DNA of 64,000 nt, from positions 25,293-89,292 of the forward strand of contig JAISOY010000041.1 in assembly GCA_031275285.1 (NCBI GenBank). The letters are read 5' to 3'. Position 1 is the first letter of the stretch. Every line of letters starts with the position of its first letter. Below the pieces are notes generated by a model. The model was not told the origin of the DNA and searched no databases. It saw only the letters and a program-made list of their open reading frames with translations. Positions 9,583 through 19,207 of the stretch are shown here, piece by piece. This DNA comes from Bacteroidales bacterium. GTDB taxonomy: Bacteria > Bacteroidota > Bacteroidia > Bacteroidales > UBA4181. Position numbers and translations under genes: made by a program.

Positions 9583-10008
9583 TTAGTCCCAACGTCCTTT
9601 TCCCCCGGAAACACTGTATTGGCCCGAGCCCAAAAAGCAAATTGCAGCAGAAGCTAACAGGAATAATAAGTTTAATTCACCTTTAAGGCCGCCGGTGATC
9701 CCAAATGAAAATGCAGAAAGACCTAGTGCCAAAAAGAATGTCATTAACATGGTGAAAATGACGATTACTCCTGCAATTCTGGACCAGAGGCCAAGTACCA
9801 ACAAAAGTGGAGCAATCACCTCTCCCACAGGAACACCATAAGCAATAAATTCAGGTAAGCCGCTTGATGACAGCAGTAATTTAATCGGATCAAGACCGTG
9901 GATCAGTTTATGCAAGCCATGTGGTAACAGAAGCATACCGACAGATATACGAAGTAATAACTTTCCTGTATCTTCATTTCTAATAAAAGTATCAAATTTA
10001 GTAGGCAT
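9583..10008 (-). CDS. DoxX family membrane protein
   Basis: The 141-residue protein has about four membrane segments and the family hallmark RISVGMLLLPHGLHKL near the N-terminus, with GEVIAPLLLVLGLWSR in the middle. DoxX-family proteins are small inner-membrane proteins whose function in most bacteria is unclear; redox or thiol-stress roles have been reported for some. A minus-strand TACCTTTG box (10072-10065) is a likely -7 element, giving a leader of about 56 bases. Confidence 0.85.
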   Translation of the reverse strand: MPTKFDTFIRNEDTGKLLLRISVGMLLLPHGLHKLIHGLDPIKLLLSSSGLPEFIAYGVPVGEVIAPLLLVLGLWSRIAGVIVIFTMLMTFFLALGLSAFSFGITGGLKGELNLLFLLASAAICFLGSGQYSVSGGKGRWD

Positions 10009-10406
10009 AATTTATTCAATTTTGTTAGATACTGTCAATAAACTCATTAATATATTAATAGTGGCAAAGGTAAAAAAATCATGGAATACCCATCATATTT
10101 TGATCATTTTTTTAGAATTTACCTGTAAAATGCCATTTTTTAAAGATCATCTTACCATTTGTAGACTTTGTTGTTCTCATTCACTGAGAAATTTCAGTGA
10201 TATTATATCCGGTTATTCTTTTTCTATGCTTTTATCCCAATAATAAAGAGGTTTATAAAGGTTTTGAGATATAGAGGCATGAATAAAAATGAGATGAATT
10301 TTTCCGATTTTAATATTTTTTTAGAAAGCTTTAACAATTGTTAAGAAATCACACTTTAATTTTGCAGTTGTATTGAAAACCATTTAAAATTTAGGAGGAA
10401 TTTTTT
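10009..10406. other. Divergent intergenic region (DoxX / NEW3 operon)
   Basis: The 398 bases are AT-rich and contain the DoxX promoter box near 10065-10072 and the probable promoter of the NEW3 operon at 10337-10364. An open frame on the plus strand (about 10022-10243) has no recognisable domain and is Cys/Phe/Ile-rich like a random AT-rich translation, so it is not called. No RNA gene is seen. Confidence 0.4.
10337..10364 (+). promoter_or_regulatory. Probable promoter of the NEW3/ABC operon
   Basis: A perfect TAnnTTTG box (TAATTTTG, 10357-10364) is preceded by ATTG at 10337-10340 with a 16-base spacer, slightly shorter than the usual 17-23. The ATG is at 10407, with a strong AGGAGG ribosome-binding site at about 10393-10398. 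Confidence 0.5.
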
Positions 10407-11549
10407 ATGTCGATGCAAACAAAACTATTACTATTAATCTCCCTCGCAGGAGTAATGCTTGTCGGTTCATTTGCTGCAGAACCATCGAAAGGAGTGACAA
10501 TCTATACGCCTTACACAAAGATTTCCGTGCCGCCTGGAGAGTCACTCGATTATACCGTAGATCTGATTAACAATACAGATGTGGTTCAGAATCTGGATAT
10601 CTCTATTTCCGGGATACCCAGAGGATGGGATTTTGATCTGAAATCCGGAGGTTGGAAAATCAGTCGCATATCCGTACTTCCCGGAGAGAAAAAAAGTTTA
10701 AACCTTAAGGTAGAAGTTCCTTTAAAAATCAATAAAGGCACCTATGGTTTTACTGTGAATGCAGGGCAGTATACCCTTCCTTTATCTGTTATAGTGTCTG
10801 AACAAGGGACCTATAAAACCGAATTCACCACTACACAGGCCAATATGGAAGGACAGTCCAATGCTACTTTTACCTATAATGCTAAATTAAGGAACCGCAC
10901 GGCCGAGAAACAGTTATACGGGCTGACGACTAACGCACCACGCGGTTGGAACGTATCTTTCAGAGCTGGTGGAAAACAAGTAACATCAGTAGAAGTAGAA
11001 CCAAACAATATCATTGATATTACCATTGAAGTAAAACCGCCTGCAAAAATTGAAGCAGGAACCTATAAGTTTCCTATAAGAACAGCCACCAGTAATACAT
11101 CGGCTGAGCTGGAATTAGAAGCTGTAATCACAGGTTCTTATGAGATGGAGTTAACAACGCCCCAAGGCCTGTTAAGCACGTCAATTACTGCCGGTGATGA
11201 AAAAAAAGTGGAGCTGGTCATACATAATCCCGGATCATCAGAATTAAGGGATATCGAATTTAGCGCCAACAAACCAGTAGACTGGAGCATTACTTTTGAG
11301 CCTTCCAAAGTGGATGTTCTGAGAACAGGTGGTTCAACGCAAGTAACGGCAATCATTAAAGCACCCCAAAAAGTCATTCCCGGCGATTATGCAACAAAAA
11401 TAACGGCCAGGACACCTGAAGCTTCTTCTGGTATTGATTTCAGAATTACCGTTAAGACTTCCATGCTTTCAGGTTGGTTGGGAATCCTGATTATTTTGAT
11501 TGTAATAGGTGGGATATATTATTTGTTTAGAAAATACGGAAGGAGGTAG
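10407..11549 (+). CDS. NEW3-domain membrane-anchored protein (COG1470-like)
   Basis: The 380-residue protein has a signal peptide (about 1-24), three tandem Ig-like NEW3 domains (about 28-130, 135-235, 240-345), each with motifs such as GIPRGWDFDL or NAPRGWNVSF and VPLKINKGTYGF, and one C-terminal membrane helix (about 353-374) with a basic tail. It is displayed outside the inner membrane. Its role is unknown; the family commonly sits beside ABC-2 exporters, as here, where the ATPase gene follows after 2 bases. The AGGAGG site about 8 bases before the ATG is unusual for this genome. Confidence 0.8.
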   Translation: MSMQTKLLLLISLAGVMLVGSFAAEPSKGVTIYTPYTKISVPPGESLDYTVDLINNTDVVQNLDISISGIPRGWDFDLKSGGWKISRISVLPGEKKSLNLKVEVPLKINKGTYGFTVNAGQYTLPLSVIVSEQGTYKTEFTTTQANMEGQSNATFTYNAKLRNRTAEKQLYGLTTNAPRGWNVSFRAGGKQVTSVEVEPNNIIDITIEVKPPAKIEAGTYKFPIRTATSNTSAELELEAVITGSYEMELTTPQGLLSTSITAGDEKKVELVIHNPGSSELRDIEFSANKPVDWSITFEPSKVDVLRTGGSTQVTAIIKAPQKVIPGDYATKITARTPEASSGIDFRITVKTSMLSGWLGILIILIVIGGIYYLFRKYGRR

Positions 11550-11551
11550 CC

Positions 11552-12505
11552 GTGGAACCCAATGTTATAGAACTTACGAACCTAACGAAAAAATACGGAT
11601 CGTATACCGCTGTTGATTCGCTTAATCTAACCATTCGTAAGGGTGAGATATTTGGCTTATTAGGGCCAAACGGGGCAGGAAAATCAACGACAATTTTGAT
11701 GATGTTAGGACTGACTGATCCGACATCCGGAACGGTAAGTGTTTGTGGAATCAATTCCACCTCTCATCCCATGGAAGTAAAACGGAAAGTGGGGTATCTT
11801 CCGGAAGATGTCGGTTTTTATGATGACCGTACCGGATTTGAAAACCTGATATATACCGCCCGCTTAAACCGGATTTCCCTGGAAGATGCAAGAGCCAGGG
11901 CCCAGAAATTACTTGTTCGGGTGGGACTTGGTCATGAGACCAGCAAAAAAACAGGGAAGTATTCCCGTGGTATGCGTCAACGGCTGGGACTTGCCGATGT
12001 ATTGATCAAAGATCCTGAGATCATCATTCTGGATGAACCGACTTCAGGAATTGATCCCAATGGGGTACGTGAATTTATGGACCTGATTGTTCAATTGAGT
12101 AAAGAAGAGGGAATCACTGTTCTTTTTTCGTCACATCATTTGCATCAGGTACAACAGGTTTGTGACAGGGTTGGCCTGTTCGTCGGTGGAAAACTGTTGG
12201 CAGAAGGAGATATTTTCACTTTATCTGAACAGGTATTTGCTGGAGAACCCTTATTGGTAGAAGTTGGTTATGTTCCGGAATCAAAGGATGTAAGCAAGGT
12301 ACAGGATGCGCTCCGGATAATTGATGGAGTGATAGAGGTATGGCAGGAGAATGATCTTTTTCGCATCTGTTGTTCTAAAGATATTACTCCGGTTATCGCA
12401 AAAACAGTTATTGATGCAGGTATTCCTTTGGTTTCTTTGAATAAAAAAGAATACGGCCTTGATGATATTTATAACCGCTATTTTGAAGGAGGTAACAATG
12501 AATGA
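11552..12505 (+). CDS. ABC transporter ATP-binding protein
   Basis: The 317-residue cytoplasmic ATPase has Walker A GPNGAGKS (38-45), signature YSRGM (137-141), Walker B IIILDEP (157-163) and the switch His in SSHH. It fits the ABC-2 exporter group (NatA/YxlF/NosF-like) with a C-terminal extension. It starts with GTG at 11552; the upstream AGGAGG at 11541-11546 runs directly into the stop codon of the NEW3 gene, which fixes this start. Together with its neighbours it should energise an exporter of unknown substrate. Confidence 0.9.
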   Translation: MEPNVIELTNLTKKYGSYTAVDSLNLTIRKGEIFGLLGPNGAGKSTTILMMLGLTDPTSGTVSVCGINSTSHPMEVKRKVGYLPEDVGFYDDRTGFENLIYTARLNRISLEDARARAQKLLVRVGLGHETSKKTGKYSRGMRQRLGLADVLIKDPEIIILDEPTSGIDPNGVREFMDLIVQLSKEEGITVLFSSHHLHQVQQVCDRVGLFVGGKLLAEGDIFTLSEQVFAGEPLLVEVGYVPESKDVSKVQDALRIIDGVIEVWQENDLFRICCSKDITPVIAKTVIDAGIPLVSLNKKEYGLDDIYNRYFEGGNNE

Positions 12506-13532
12506 TCTAAAACAATCCATATCTATTGACCAACATTCATGGGTGTCGAATTTGTTTCGGGGAAAAAATTCCGTTCACGGACACTCTGTAATGCATCCCT
12601 TTCGCGTCATCGTTGCAAAAGAAATTTCAGACCATATCAGGAGCTGGCGTTTTATTATACTGGCAGCTATTATTATTCTGACATGTATGGGTTCGTTGTA
12701 TACTGCTTTAACAAATATTGGAAATGCGATCAAAGATGATCCTGAAGGATCTTTCTTCTTTCTTAAACTGTTTACGGCTTCCGACGGAACATTGCCTTCT
12801 TTTTTCATTTTTATCAGCTTTCTTGGACCTTTATTAGGGATTAGTTTGGGCTTTGATGCCATCAATACCGAGCAGAACAAAGGGACACTCAGCAGGATAT
12901 TGGCTCAGCCAATTCATCGTGACTATCTCATCAATGCCAAGTTTGTGGCTGCATTATTGGTAATCAGTGTCATGTTTTTTGCACTTGGTTTCCTGGTGAT
13001 GGGGTTTGGATTAATTGCAACAGGTATTTTACCTACGGCTGAAGAGTTCATACGTATTGTCTTTTTTCTTTTACTGAGTATCTGCTATGTAGCTTTTTGG
13101 TTGAATTTATCCATATTTTTTTCTGTGCGTTTCAGGCAAGCCGCCACGGCAGCTTTGGCTAGCCTTGCGATATGGTTATTTTTCACTATATTCTATGAAA
13201 TGATTGTTAGTCTGATCGCAAAATCGATTGCACCATCTGAAATGGCTCCCGTACAATACCTGGTCAATTATCAGAATTTTATTCTGAATCTTTTACGTGT
13301 GGCTCCCGGACAACTCTTTAATGATGCTTCCATTACTTTACTCATGCCTTCAGTACGAAGTCTTGGTCCGTTAACTATGGAGCAAACCTATGCTTCCATA
13401 CCCAATCCCCTGCCTGTCGGACAAAGTTTGTTGATTGTTTGGCCGCAGCTGACGGGATTAATCGCAGCTACCATATTATGCTTCGGCTTATCTTATGCCT
13501 CATTCATGAGAAGGGAAATCCGCTCGAGGTAG
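12498..13532 (+). CDS. ABC-2 type transporter permease
   Basis: The 344-residue protein has six or so membrane segments, starting at about residue 40 (FIILAAIIILTCMG). The phrase NTEQNKGTLSRILAQPIHRD is typical of ABC-2/NosY-type permeases. I chose the ATG at 12498 because GAAGGAGG (12485-12492) lies 5 bases before it and because it overlaps the ATPase stop by 8 bases; an upstream in-frame ATG at 12459 lies inside the ATPase gene. The tail end of the operon has no clear terminator. Confidence 0.88.
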   Translation: MNDLKQSISIDQHSWVSNLFRGKNSVHGHSVMHPFRVIVAKEISDHIRSWRFIILAAIIILTCMGSLYTALTNIGNAIKDDPEGSFFFLKLFTASDGTLPSFFIFISFLGPLLGISLGFDAINTEQNKGTLSRILAQPIHRDYLINAKFVAALLVISVMFFALGFLVMGFGLIATGILPTAEEFIRIVFFLLLSICYVAFWLNLSIFFSVRFRQAATAALASLAIWLFFTIFYEMIVSLIAKSIAPSEMAPVQYLVNYQNFILNLLRVAPGQLFNDASITLLMPSVRSLGPLTMEQTYASIPNPLPVGQSLLIVWPQLTGLIAATILCFGLSYASFMRREIRSR

Positions 13533-13558
13533 GTTTAAAGGGCTAATATTGGCAGTGT

Positions 13559-13903
13559 TTATCTTAGAATAATGTCAGTAACCAGCTTTTTACCGAGCTT
13601 TTCATTCAATAACCTGATGATTTCCGAACGTCTCATGAGAAGTTCATTTCGGATAACGGATGAGGTAAGATGGACAAATAATACCTGATTCCTGTAATAA
13701 ATATTTTCTGTTGATTTTGCCAAAGGACCCAATATCTCAGACCAGGCGGAAATGATCCTTGTTTCATTTATCTTTCCATCCAGTTGATATTCTTCGATGA
13801 TTTCATCCAGAAGATCCTTTAGCAATATGGTATTTGTACGTTTCACGATATGATCATTCAATATGTTGTAAATATACAAAATATTGGTTTGCGTGTTGAC
13901 CAT
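13559..13903 (-). CDS. DUF721 (DciA-like) family protein
   Basis: The small protein (114 residues from the ATG) has the DUF721 fold features: NTILLKDLLDEIIEEYQLDGK, ISAWSEILGPLAKSTE and LFVHLTSSVIRNELLMRRSEII. DUF721 includes DciA, a DNA-replication helicase partner in other bacteria; the role in this lineage is inferred only. The start is doubtful: the terminator of clpB ends three bases upstream of the ATG, leaving no room for a promoter. A GTG at 13846-13844 begins VKRTNT, which resembles the usual N-terminus of the family and would give 95 residues. A TATATTTA box lies just upstream of that GTG. Confidence 0.8.
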   Translation of the reverse strand: MVNTQTNILYIYNILNDHIVKRTNTILLKDLLDEIIEEYQLDGKINETRIISAWSEILGPLAKSTENIYYRNQVLFVHLTSSVIRNELLMRRSEIIRLLNEKLGKKLVTDIILR

Positions 13904-13906
13904 TGT

Positions 13907-13959
13907 AATAATTAAAAGCAGAATGACCTCAAAAAGAGGTCATTCTGCTTTTAATTATT
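13907..13959 (-). terminator. Strong bidirectional hairpin after clpB
   Basis: A perfect inverted repeat with 24-base arms (13907-13930 and 13936-13959) and a 5-base AAAAA loop begins 7 bases after the clpB stop. The stem is rich in A on one side and T on the other, so it can end transcription in either direction. Confidence 0.85.
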
Positions 13960-13966
13960 GTGATTC

Positions 13967-16555
13967 CTAATTTTCAAAAATCAGATCACCTTTTTCCACA
14001 TCTACAATGATGGGTTTGTCAACCATTACACTGCCGGAAAGGATGCGTTTGGACAATTCATTCAGGATATTCTTCTGAATTACCCGTTTTACAGGACGTG
14101 CACCGAATTGCGGGTCATATCCGGCCGCAGATAGCCATTCAATAGCGCTTTCGGTTACCTTTAATTCAATTCCCTGTAGTTTGACCATCTTTTTGAGATT
14201 TTCCACCTGCAACATCACTACCTGCTTGATCTCATCCTGATGAAGCGGTTTGAAAACAACGATCTCGTCTACCCGGTTGATGAATTCAGGGCGGATCGTT
14301 TGTTTCAATAAATCCATTACCTCAATCCGTGTTTGTTCCAGTACTTTTTCCCGGTTTTTATCATTCAATCCGTCCATTTTTTCCATGATCAGATGCGACC
14401 CGATATTGGAAGTCATAATGATGATGGTATTTTTAAAATTGACCGTGCGCCCTTTGTTATCTGTCAGACGGCCATCGTCCAATACCTGAAGCAGGATATT
14501 GAATACATCCGGGTGTGCTTTTTCAATTTCATCCAGCAATACCACCGAATACGGTTTGTGACGCACGGCTTCGGTTAACTGTCCTCCCTCATCATAACCT
14601 ACATAGCCGGGAGGGGCACCTACCAAACGCGATACCGAATGACGCTCCTGATATTCAGACATATCGATACGCGTCATCATATTTTCGTCATTAAAAAGAA
14701 ATTCGGCCAATGCCCTTGCTAATTCTGTTTTTCCGACACCGGTAGTACCTAGGAAAATAAATGATCCGATCGGACGTTTAGGATCCGACAGTCCGGCCCT
14801 GTTTCGTCGAACAGCATCCGAAATTACCGCAATAGCCTCATCCTGTCCAACAACCCGGTGATGTAACTCATCTTCAAGAGTCAATAATTTTTCTCTTTCA
14901 CTTTGCAACATGCGGGAAACAGGTATACCTGTCCATCGGGCAACCACTTCTGCGATATCATCCGAAGTCACTTCTTCCTTAATTAATGCGGAGTCAGCCT
15001 GTTGATCCTGAAGTTCCTGGTTCATTTTCTCCATTTCCGCTTCGGCGTCCTTTATTTTTCCATAACGGATCTCCGCCACTTTTCCGTAATCGCCACTTCT
15101 TTCAGCCTGCTGTGCCTCGACCTTATAATTTTCTATTTCATTTTTAAGGGTCTGTATCTTTTCTATGATTTTACGCTCACTTTGCCATTTGGCACGTAAC
15201 TCATTACGTTCTTCCGAGAGGTTGGCAATTTCCTCGGATAATTGTTTTATTTTAGGTTCATTTCCTTCCCGTTTGATGGCTTCCCGTTCGATTTCCAGTT
15301 GTTGGATCCGGCGGTCGAGCAGATCAATTTCTTCAGGTACGGAATTCATTTCAAGGCGTAACTTGGAAGCTGCTTCATCCATCAGGTCAATGGCTTTATC
15401 CGGCAGGAAGCGGTCTGATATATAACGCTGTGATAATTCAACTGAAGAGATAATGGCTTCATCACGGATACGTACTTGGTGATGTGTCTCATACCGGTCT
15501 TTAATACCGCGTAATATGGAAATCGCACTTAAAGTATCCGGTTCGTCAATCATAACGATTTGGAAGCGCCTTTCCAATGCTTTATCCTTTTCAAAATATT
15601 TCTGGTATTCGTCCAAAGTAGTTGCCCCGACCGCACGAAGTTCACCACGTGCCAGTGCCGGTTTCAAAATGTTGGCGGCATCCATAGCCCCGTCTCCACG
15701 ACCTGCACCTACTAAGGTATGTATCTCATCAATAAAAAGGACCACGTCTCCTTCGGAAGCAATCACTTCCTTGACCACTGCTTTGAGTCGTTCTTCAAAT
15801 TCACCTTTGTATTTTGCGCCGGCAACTAAAGCACCCATATCCAAGGAATACACCTGTTTGCTTTTCAGGTTTTCAGGAACATCCCCGTTCACGATACGAT
15901 GTGCCAGTCCTTCTGCAATAGCTGTCTTTCCTACACCAGGCTCACCCACAAGTATGGGATTATTTTTGGTCCGGCGCGACAGTATCTGCAATACCCGTCG
16001 TATTTCTTCATCCCGGCCGATCACCGGATCCAGTTTCCCGTTTCTTGCACGGTCATTTAAGTTGATGGCATACCGGTTCAGGGAATCAAAGGTCTGTTCG
16101 GCAGTCTGGCTGGTTACTTTTTCACCTTTACGCAATTCCTCAATGGCTTTTTTCAACTCCTTTTGTGAGACCCCGTTATCTTTTAGAACCTGTGTAACCT
16201 GGTCCCCAACATCCAATAAGCCGGCAAGAATATATTCTATGGAGACGAACTGATCTCCGGCATCCTTGGATAGTGAAATCGCTTTTTGTAATGCCTTGGC
16301 GGCATCCTTTGATAAATATGGTTCTCCTCCGGATACCTTCGGATAGGATGTCACAATACTGTTGATCACATCCTGGACCCGACTGACATTCACATTGATT
16401 TTTTTCAGTAGGAATCCTATAACATCTTCACTTTCGTCAAACAAAGATTTTATCAGGTGCCCTGTTTCTACCGCCTGATTGCCATTTTGTTGCGCTATCT
16501 GAAACGCATTTTGGACAGATTCCTGCGCCTTTATGGTAAATTGATTCAGATTCAT
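13967..16555 (-). CDS. clpB: ATP-dependent chaperone ClpB
   Basis: The 862-residue protein is a full-length ClpB disaggregase: an N-terminal Clp-N repeat region (1-145), AAA+ domain 1 with Walker [10 protein letters not shown] (about 204) and Walker [10 protein letters not shown], a coiled-coil M domain (about 400-520), and AAA+ domain 2 with GTTGVGKTE (about 606) and [11 protein letters not shown]. It dissolves protein aggregates with DnaK in the cytoplasm. It is a single gene with a strong hairpin terminator. I cannot recognise a classical heat-shock operator upstream. Confidence 0.97.
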   Translation of the reverse strand: MNLNQFTIKAQESVQNAFQIAQQNGNQAVETGHLIKSLFDESEDVIGFLLKKINVNVSRVQDVINSIVTSYPKVSGGEPYLSKDAAKALQKAISLSKDAGDQFVSIEYILAGLLDVGDQVTQVLKDNGVSQKELKKAIEELRKGEKVTSQTAEQTFDSLNRYAINLNDRARNGKLDPVIGRDEEIRRVLQILSRRTKNNPILVGEPGVGKTAIAEGLAHRIVNGDVPENLKSKQVYSLDMGALVAGAKYKGEFEERLKAVVKEVIASEGDVVLFIDEIHTLVGAGRGDGAMDAANILKPALARGELRAVGATTLDEYQKYFEKDKALERRFQIVMIDEPDTLSAISILRGIKDRYETHHQVRIRDEAIISSVELSQRYISDRFLPDKAIDLMDEAASKLRLEMNSVPEEIDLLDRRIQQLEIEREAIKREGNEPKIKQLSEEIANLSEERNELRAKWQSERKIIEKIQTLKNEIENYKVEAQQAERSGDYGKVAEIRYGKIKDAEAEMEKMNQELQDQQADSALIKEEVTSDDIAEVVARWTGIPVSRMLQSEREKLLTLEDELHHRVVGQDEAIAVISDAVRRNRAGLSDPKRPIGSFIFLGTTGVGKTELARALAEFLFNDENMMTRIDMSEYQERHSVSRLVGAPPGYVGYDEGGQLTEAVRHKPYSVVLLDEIEKAHPDVFNILLQVLDDGRLTDNKGRTVNFKNTIIIMTSNIGSHLIMEKMDGLNDKNREKVLEQTRIEVMDLLKQTIRPEFINRVDEIVVFKPLHQDEIKQVVMLQVENLKKMVKLQGIELKVTESAIEWLSAAGYDPQFGARPVKRVIQKNILNELSKRILSGSVMVDKPIIVDVEKGDLIFEN

Positions 16556-16950
16556 TATATTTTAGTTTACTGGGTTATTTCATTAACAAAATAATGCTTC
16601 GCAAATAATTCGCCAAAATACATAATTCTGCCAAAAAGTCCTATTTTATGTTTTTGTTTCACCCATTTTAATAGAAATTTTGAAAATGACGGTTTTATTA
16701 GATCATACCATCGCTTTCTCTAATTATATGCCTTAGTTGGATATCCTCAATCCGAACTTAAGACAGGTTATTTTCTTTTAACATTCCCAATCCGGATCTG
16801 TAATGATGATTGGGAAGAGAATTTGTTGGAAGACAGGGTATAATTTTCATACCGGAAAAACTATTTGTGAAATTAAAAATAAGCCTTTAAGAAATAGCAT
16901 TTGAAATATTCTCTTTATTTTGGCAGAATGTTTATTAGAAGAAAAGTAGA
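16556..16950. other. Divergent intergenic region (clpB / sulfatase)
   Basis: The 395 bases must hold the promoters of clpB and of the sulfatase. A 9-base inverted repeat (16784-16792 and 16808-16816, loop 15) lies near the middle and could be an operator or chance. TTATTTTG at 16915-16922 is a near-match to a -7 box for the sulfatase, 28 bases before its ATG. No RNA gene or coding region is seen. Confidence 0.4.
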
Positions 16951-19002
16951 ATGAATCATATTTCATTAAAATACTGGGGAGTTTCATTACTTGGTTTATC
17001 ATCTCTGGTTCAGGCTGCCGAACGCCCCAACATCATTATTATCCTGGCCGATGATATGGGATATTCCGATTTAGGATGTTATGGAGGAGAAGTAGAGACG
17101 CCTAACCTCGACCGTTTGGCAGAAAATGGATTGCGTTATCGTCAATTTTACAATGCAGCAAGAAGTTGTCCGACACGGGCATCTTTATTGACAGGACTTT
17201 ATCCGCATCAGGCAGGTATGGGCTGGATGGCTGCGGCAGATCTTCAAAGGCCCGCTTATCAGGGATACCTCAATGACAAATGTGTTACCATAGCTGAAGT
17301 CTTGAGTGGATCGGGGTATCGGACTTATATGAGCGGGAAGTGGCATGTGAGCAGTGACAGGAAGAACAATGGCGGGATAAAGGATATTTGGCCTAATCAA
17401 CGTGGCTTCGACAGGTTTTACGGGATTGTCGGCGGAGCAGCTAATTATTTTAAAATGATTTATAACAACGACAATGAAAGATACCCTTCACCTGATGACG
17501 GAAGTTTTTATTTTACCCATGCAATAAGCGACAGTGCAGTAGCATTCATCGACCATCATAATTATCAGGATCCGCTTTTCCTATATCTGGCATATACTTC
17601 TCCGCATTGGCCATTACATGCCTTACAGGAAGATATTGACAAATATGTTGATCGTTATAAAAAAGGTTGGGACAGACTTCGGGAGGAACGCTTTCAAAGG
17701 CAGAAAGCAATGGGATTATTCGGCAGCGGAGTGGTGATGTCTCCCCGCGATGAAGCCGTTCCTGCATGGGATGAGTTATCAGAAACCCAACAACATGAAT
17801 TCGTAATGCGGATGGCTATTTATGCCGCACAGGTCGATGCAATGGACCAGGGTATCGGAAAGGTGGTGCAGCAACTGGAAAGTGAAGGTCAGTTGGATAA
17901 TACTATCATCATGTTCCTTAGTGATAATGGCGCCTGTGCTGAGTTCATCAGCAGTGGAAAGAGGAAAGATGTGGATGGGAAAGAAGATACCTATGAAAGC
18001 TACCGGATCAATTGGGCCAATTTAAGCAGTACGCCTTACAAGGAATATAAGCATCACACCAATGAAGGCGGGATTGCTACTCCGTTGGTCGTTCATTATC
18101 CCAAAGGGATTAAAAAGAAATTAAACAACGGATTTGTTGATGAGTACGGTCATCTTATCGATATTATGGCTACTTGCGTTGATTTGGGAAAAGCCAGGTA
18201 TCCTCAGAAATATGATGGTAAAGATATTACTCCGATGCAGGGGGTCAGTCTTGTCCCTAATTTCTCAGGTAAAAGAACCAACAGGAAACTTACTTTTTGG
18301 GAGCATGAGGCCAATATTGCCGTAAGGGACGGGAAATGGAAACTAGTGACGAAAACCTTGGAGGGCGATCCTTTTGATGAATCTGGTATTCATTTATATG
18401 ACATGAGTGTAGACCCGACTGAAATGAATGATCTTGCAGGGCAGTATCCGGGGAAGAAAGAAGAGTTATATGGAAAATGGAAAAACTGGGCTGAAGAAAT
18501 TGGCGTGTTTCCCCTGGATACACGTACATATGGTGAACGTCAACGCGCCTACAAGCGTGATTGTATAAATGGAGAATTTGATGATCATTTCGGAGATTGG
18601 GAGATCACAAATCGTCCCGATGCCAAAGCGGATTTTACTATTGATACCATCCATACGATTTCAGGAACTAAAACGGCCAGGATCGATATAAGAGAACAGG
18701 GAGAAAGACCTGCTTCCGCGTCGCTGAAATGGGTGTTCAATGCGGGAAATAAACTTAAGGCCTCTGTTAGTTTTAAAGCTATGGCAAAAAATGAAACAGA
18801 TGTGTATTTCCGGTTGGAAAAAGTCCAGGATGTTACGGTAAAACCTATCGATCAAAAAGTAACCATTGGAACAGGTATTTCCGATTATGAATTTAATCAT
18901 GTTTTCCTGCCGGGGAACGGGAATTATCAGTTGGTATTTTATGTGGGTAACTCAGATGGAACCATCTGGATCGATGATGTAAAACTTTTGGTGGAAAATT
19001 AA
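16951..19002 (+). CDS. Serine-type sulfatase with C-terminal carbohydrate-binding-like domain
   Basis: The 683-residue protein has a signal peptide (1-22, ending QAA), metal-binding LADDMGYSD (32-40), and the modification site S72-C-P-T-R76 in the (C/S)-x-P-x-R form. The serine at position 1 must become formylglycine, so a radical-SAM maturase (anSME) is needed; none is in the window. FLSDNG supplies further metal ligands. The sulfatase part ends near residue 535; residues of about 540-683 form a beta-rich domain ending IWIDDVKLL, which resembles CBM4/9-type sugar-binding modules. It probably acts in the periplasm on a sulfated glycan. The substrate is unknown. Confidence 0.92.
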   Translation: MNHISLKYWGVSLLGLSSLVQAAERPNIIIILADDMGYSDLGCYGGEVETPNLDRLAENGLRYRQFYNAARSCPTRASLLTGLYPHQAGMGWMAAADLQRPAYQGYLNDKCVTIAEVLSGSGYRTYMSGKWHVSSDRKNNGGIKDIWPNQRGFDRFYGIVGGAANYFKMIYNNDNERYPSPDDGSFYFTHAISDSAVAFIDHHNYQDPLFLYLAYTSPHWPLHALQEDIDKYVDRYKKGWDRLREERFQRQKAMGLFGSGVVMSPRDEAVPAWDELSETQQHEFVMRMAIYAAQVDAMDQGIGKVVQQLESEGQLDNTIIMFLSDNGACAEFISSGKRKDVDGKEDTYESYRINWANLSSTPYKEYKHHTNEGGIATPLVVHYPKGIKKKLNNGFVDEYGHLIDIMATCVDLGKARYPQKYDGKDITPMQGVSLVPNFSGKRTNRKLTFWEHEANIAVRDGKWKLVTKTLEGDPFDESGIHLYDMSVDPTEMNDLAGQYPGKKEELYGKWKNWAEEIGVFPLDTRTYGERQRAYKRDCINGEFDDHFGDWEITNRPDAKADFTIDTIHTISGTKTARIDIREQGERPASASLKWVFNAGNKLKASVSFKAMAKNETDVYFRLEKVQDVTVKPIDQKVTIGTGISDYEFNHVFLPGNGNYQLVFYVGNSDGTIWIDDVKLLVEN

Positions 19003-19060
19003 AGTCGATCATACTGTCCGAAAAGAATATTTTTGTCCTCTATCGTTACAAAATAAAATG

Positions 19061-19102
19061 ATAAAGAGGGTGTATCACAATGTGATTTCACCCTCTCTTT
19101 AT
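19061..19102. terminator. Terminator-like hairpin between sulfatase and oxidoreductase
   Basis: A long imperfect hairpin with GAGGGTG/CACCCTC outer arms, an inner ATCACA/TGTGAT stem, and A-rich and T-rich flanks lies between the convergent genes. It can serve both strands. Confidence 0.65.
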
Positions 19103-19207
19103 TCGGATACCTATCCGAGAACAAATCCAAATATTCAATTCTCAGAGACTTAATTTCTATTGTGAGACAGCCTCTTTATTCACTGAATATGTTCAGGTTT
19201 TTATGAA

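Noticed and set aside
15516..16253. A 245-codon open frame on the plus strand inside clpB
   Set aside because: It lies fully antisense to the conserved first AAA+ domain of clpB; its Ser/Arg-rich composition is a shadow of the reverse strand.
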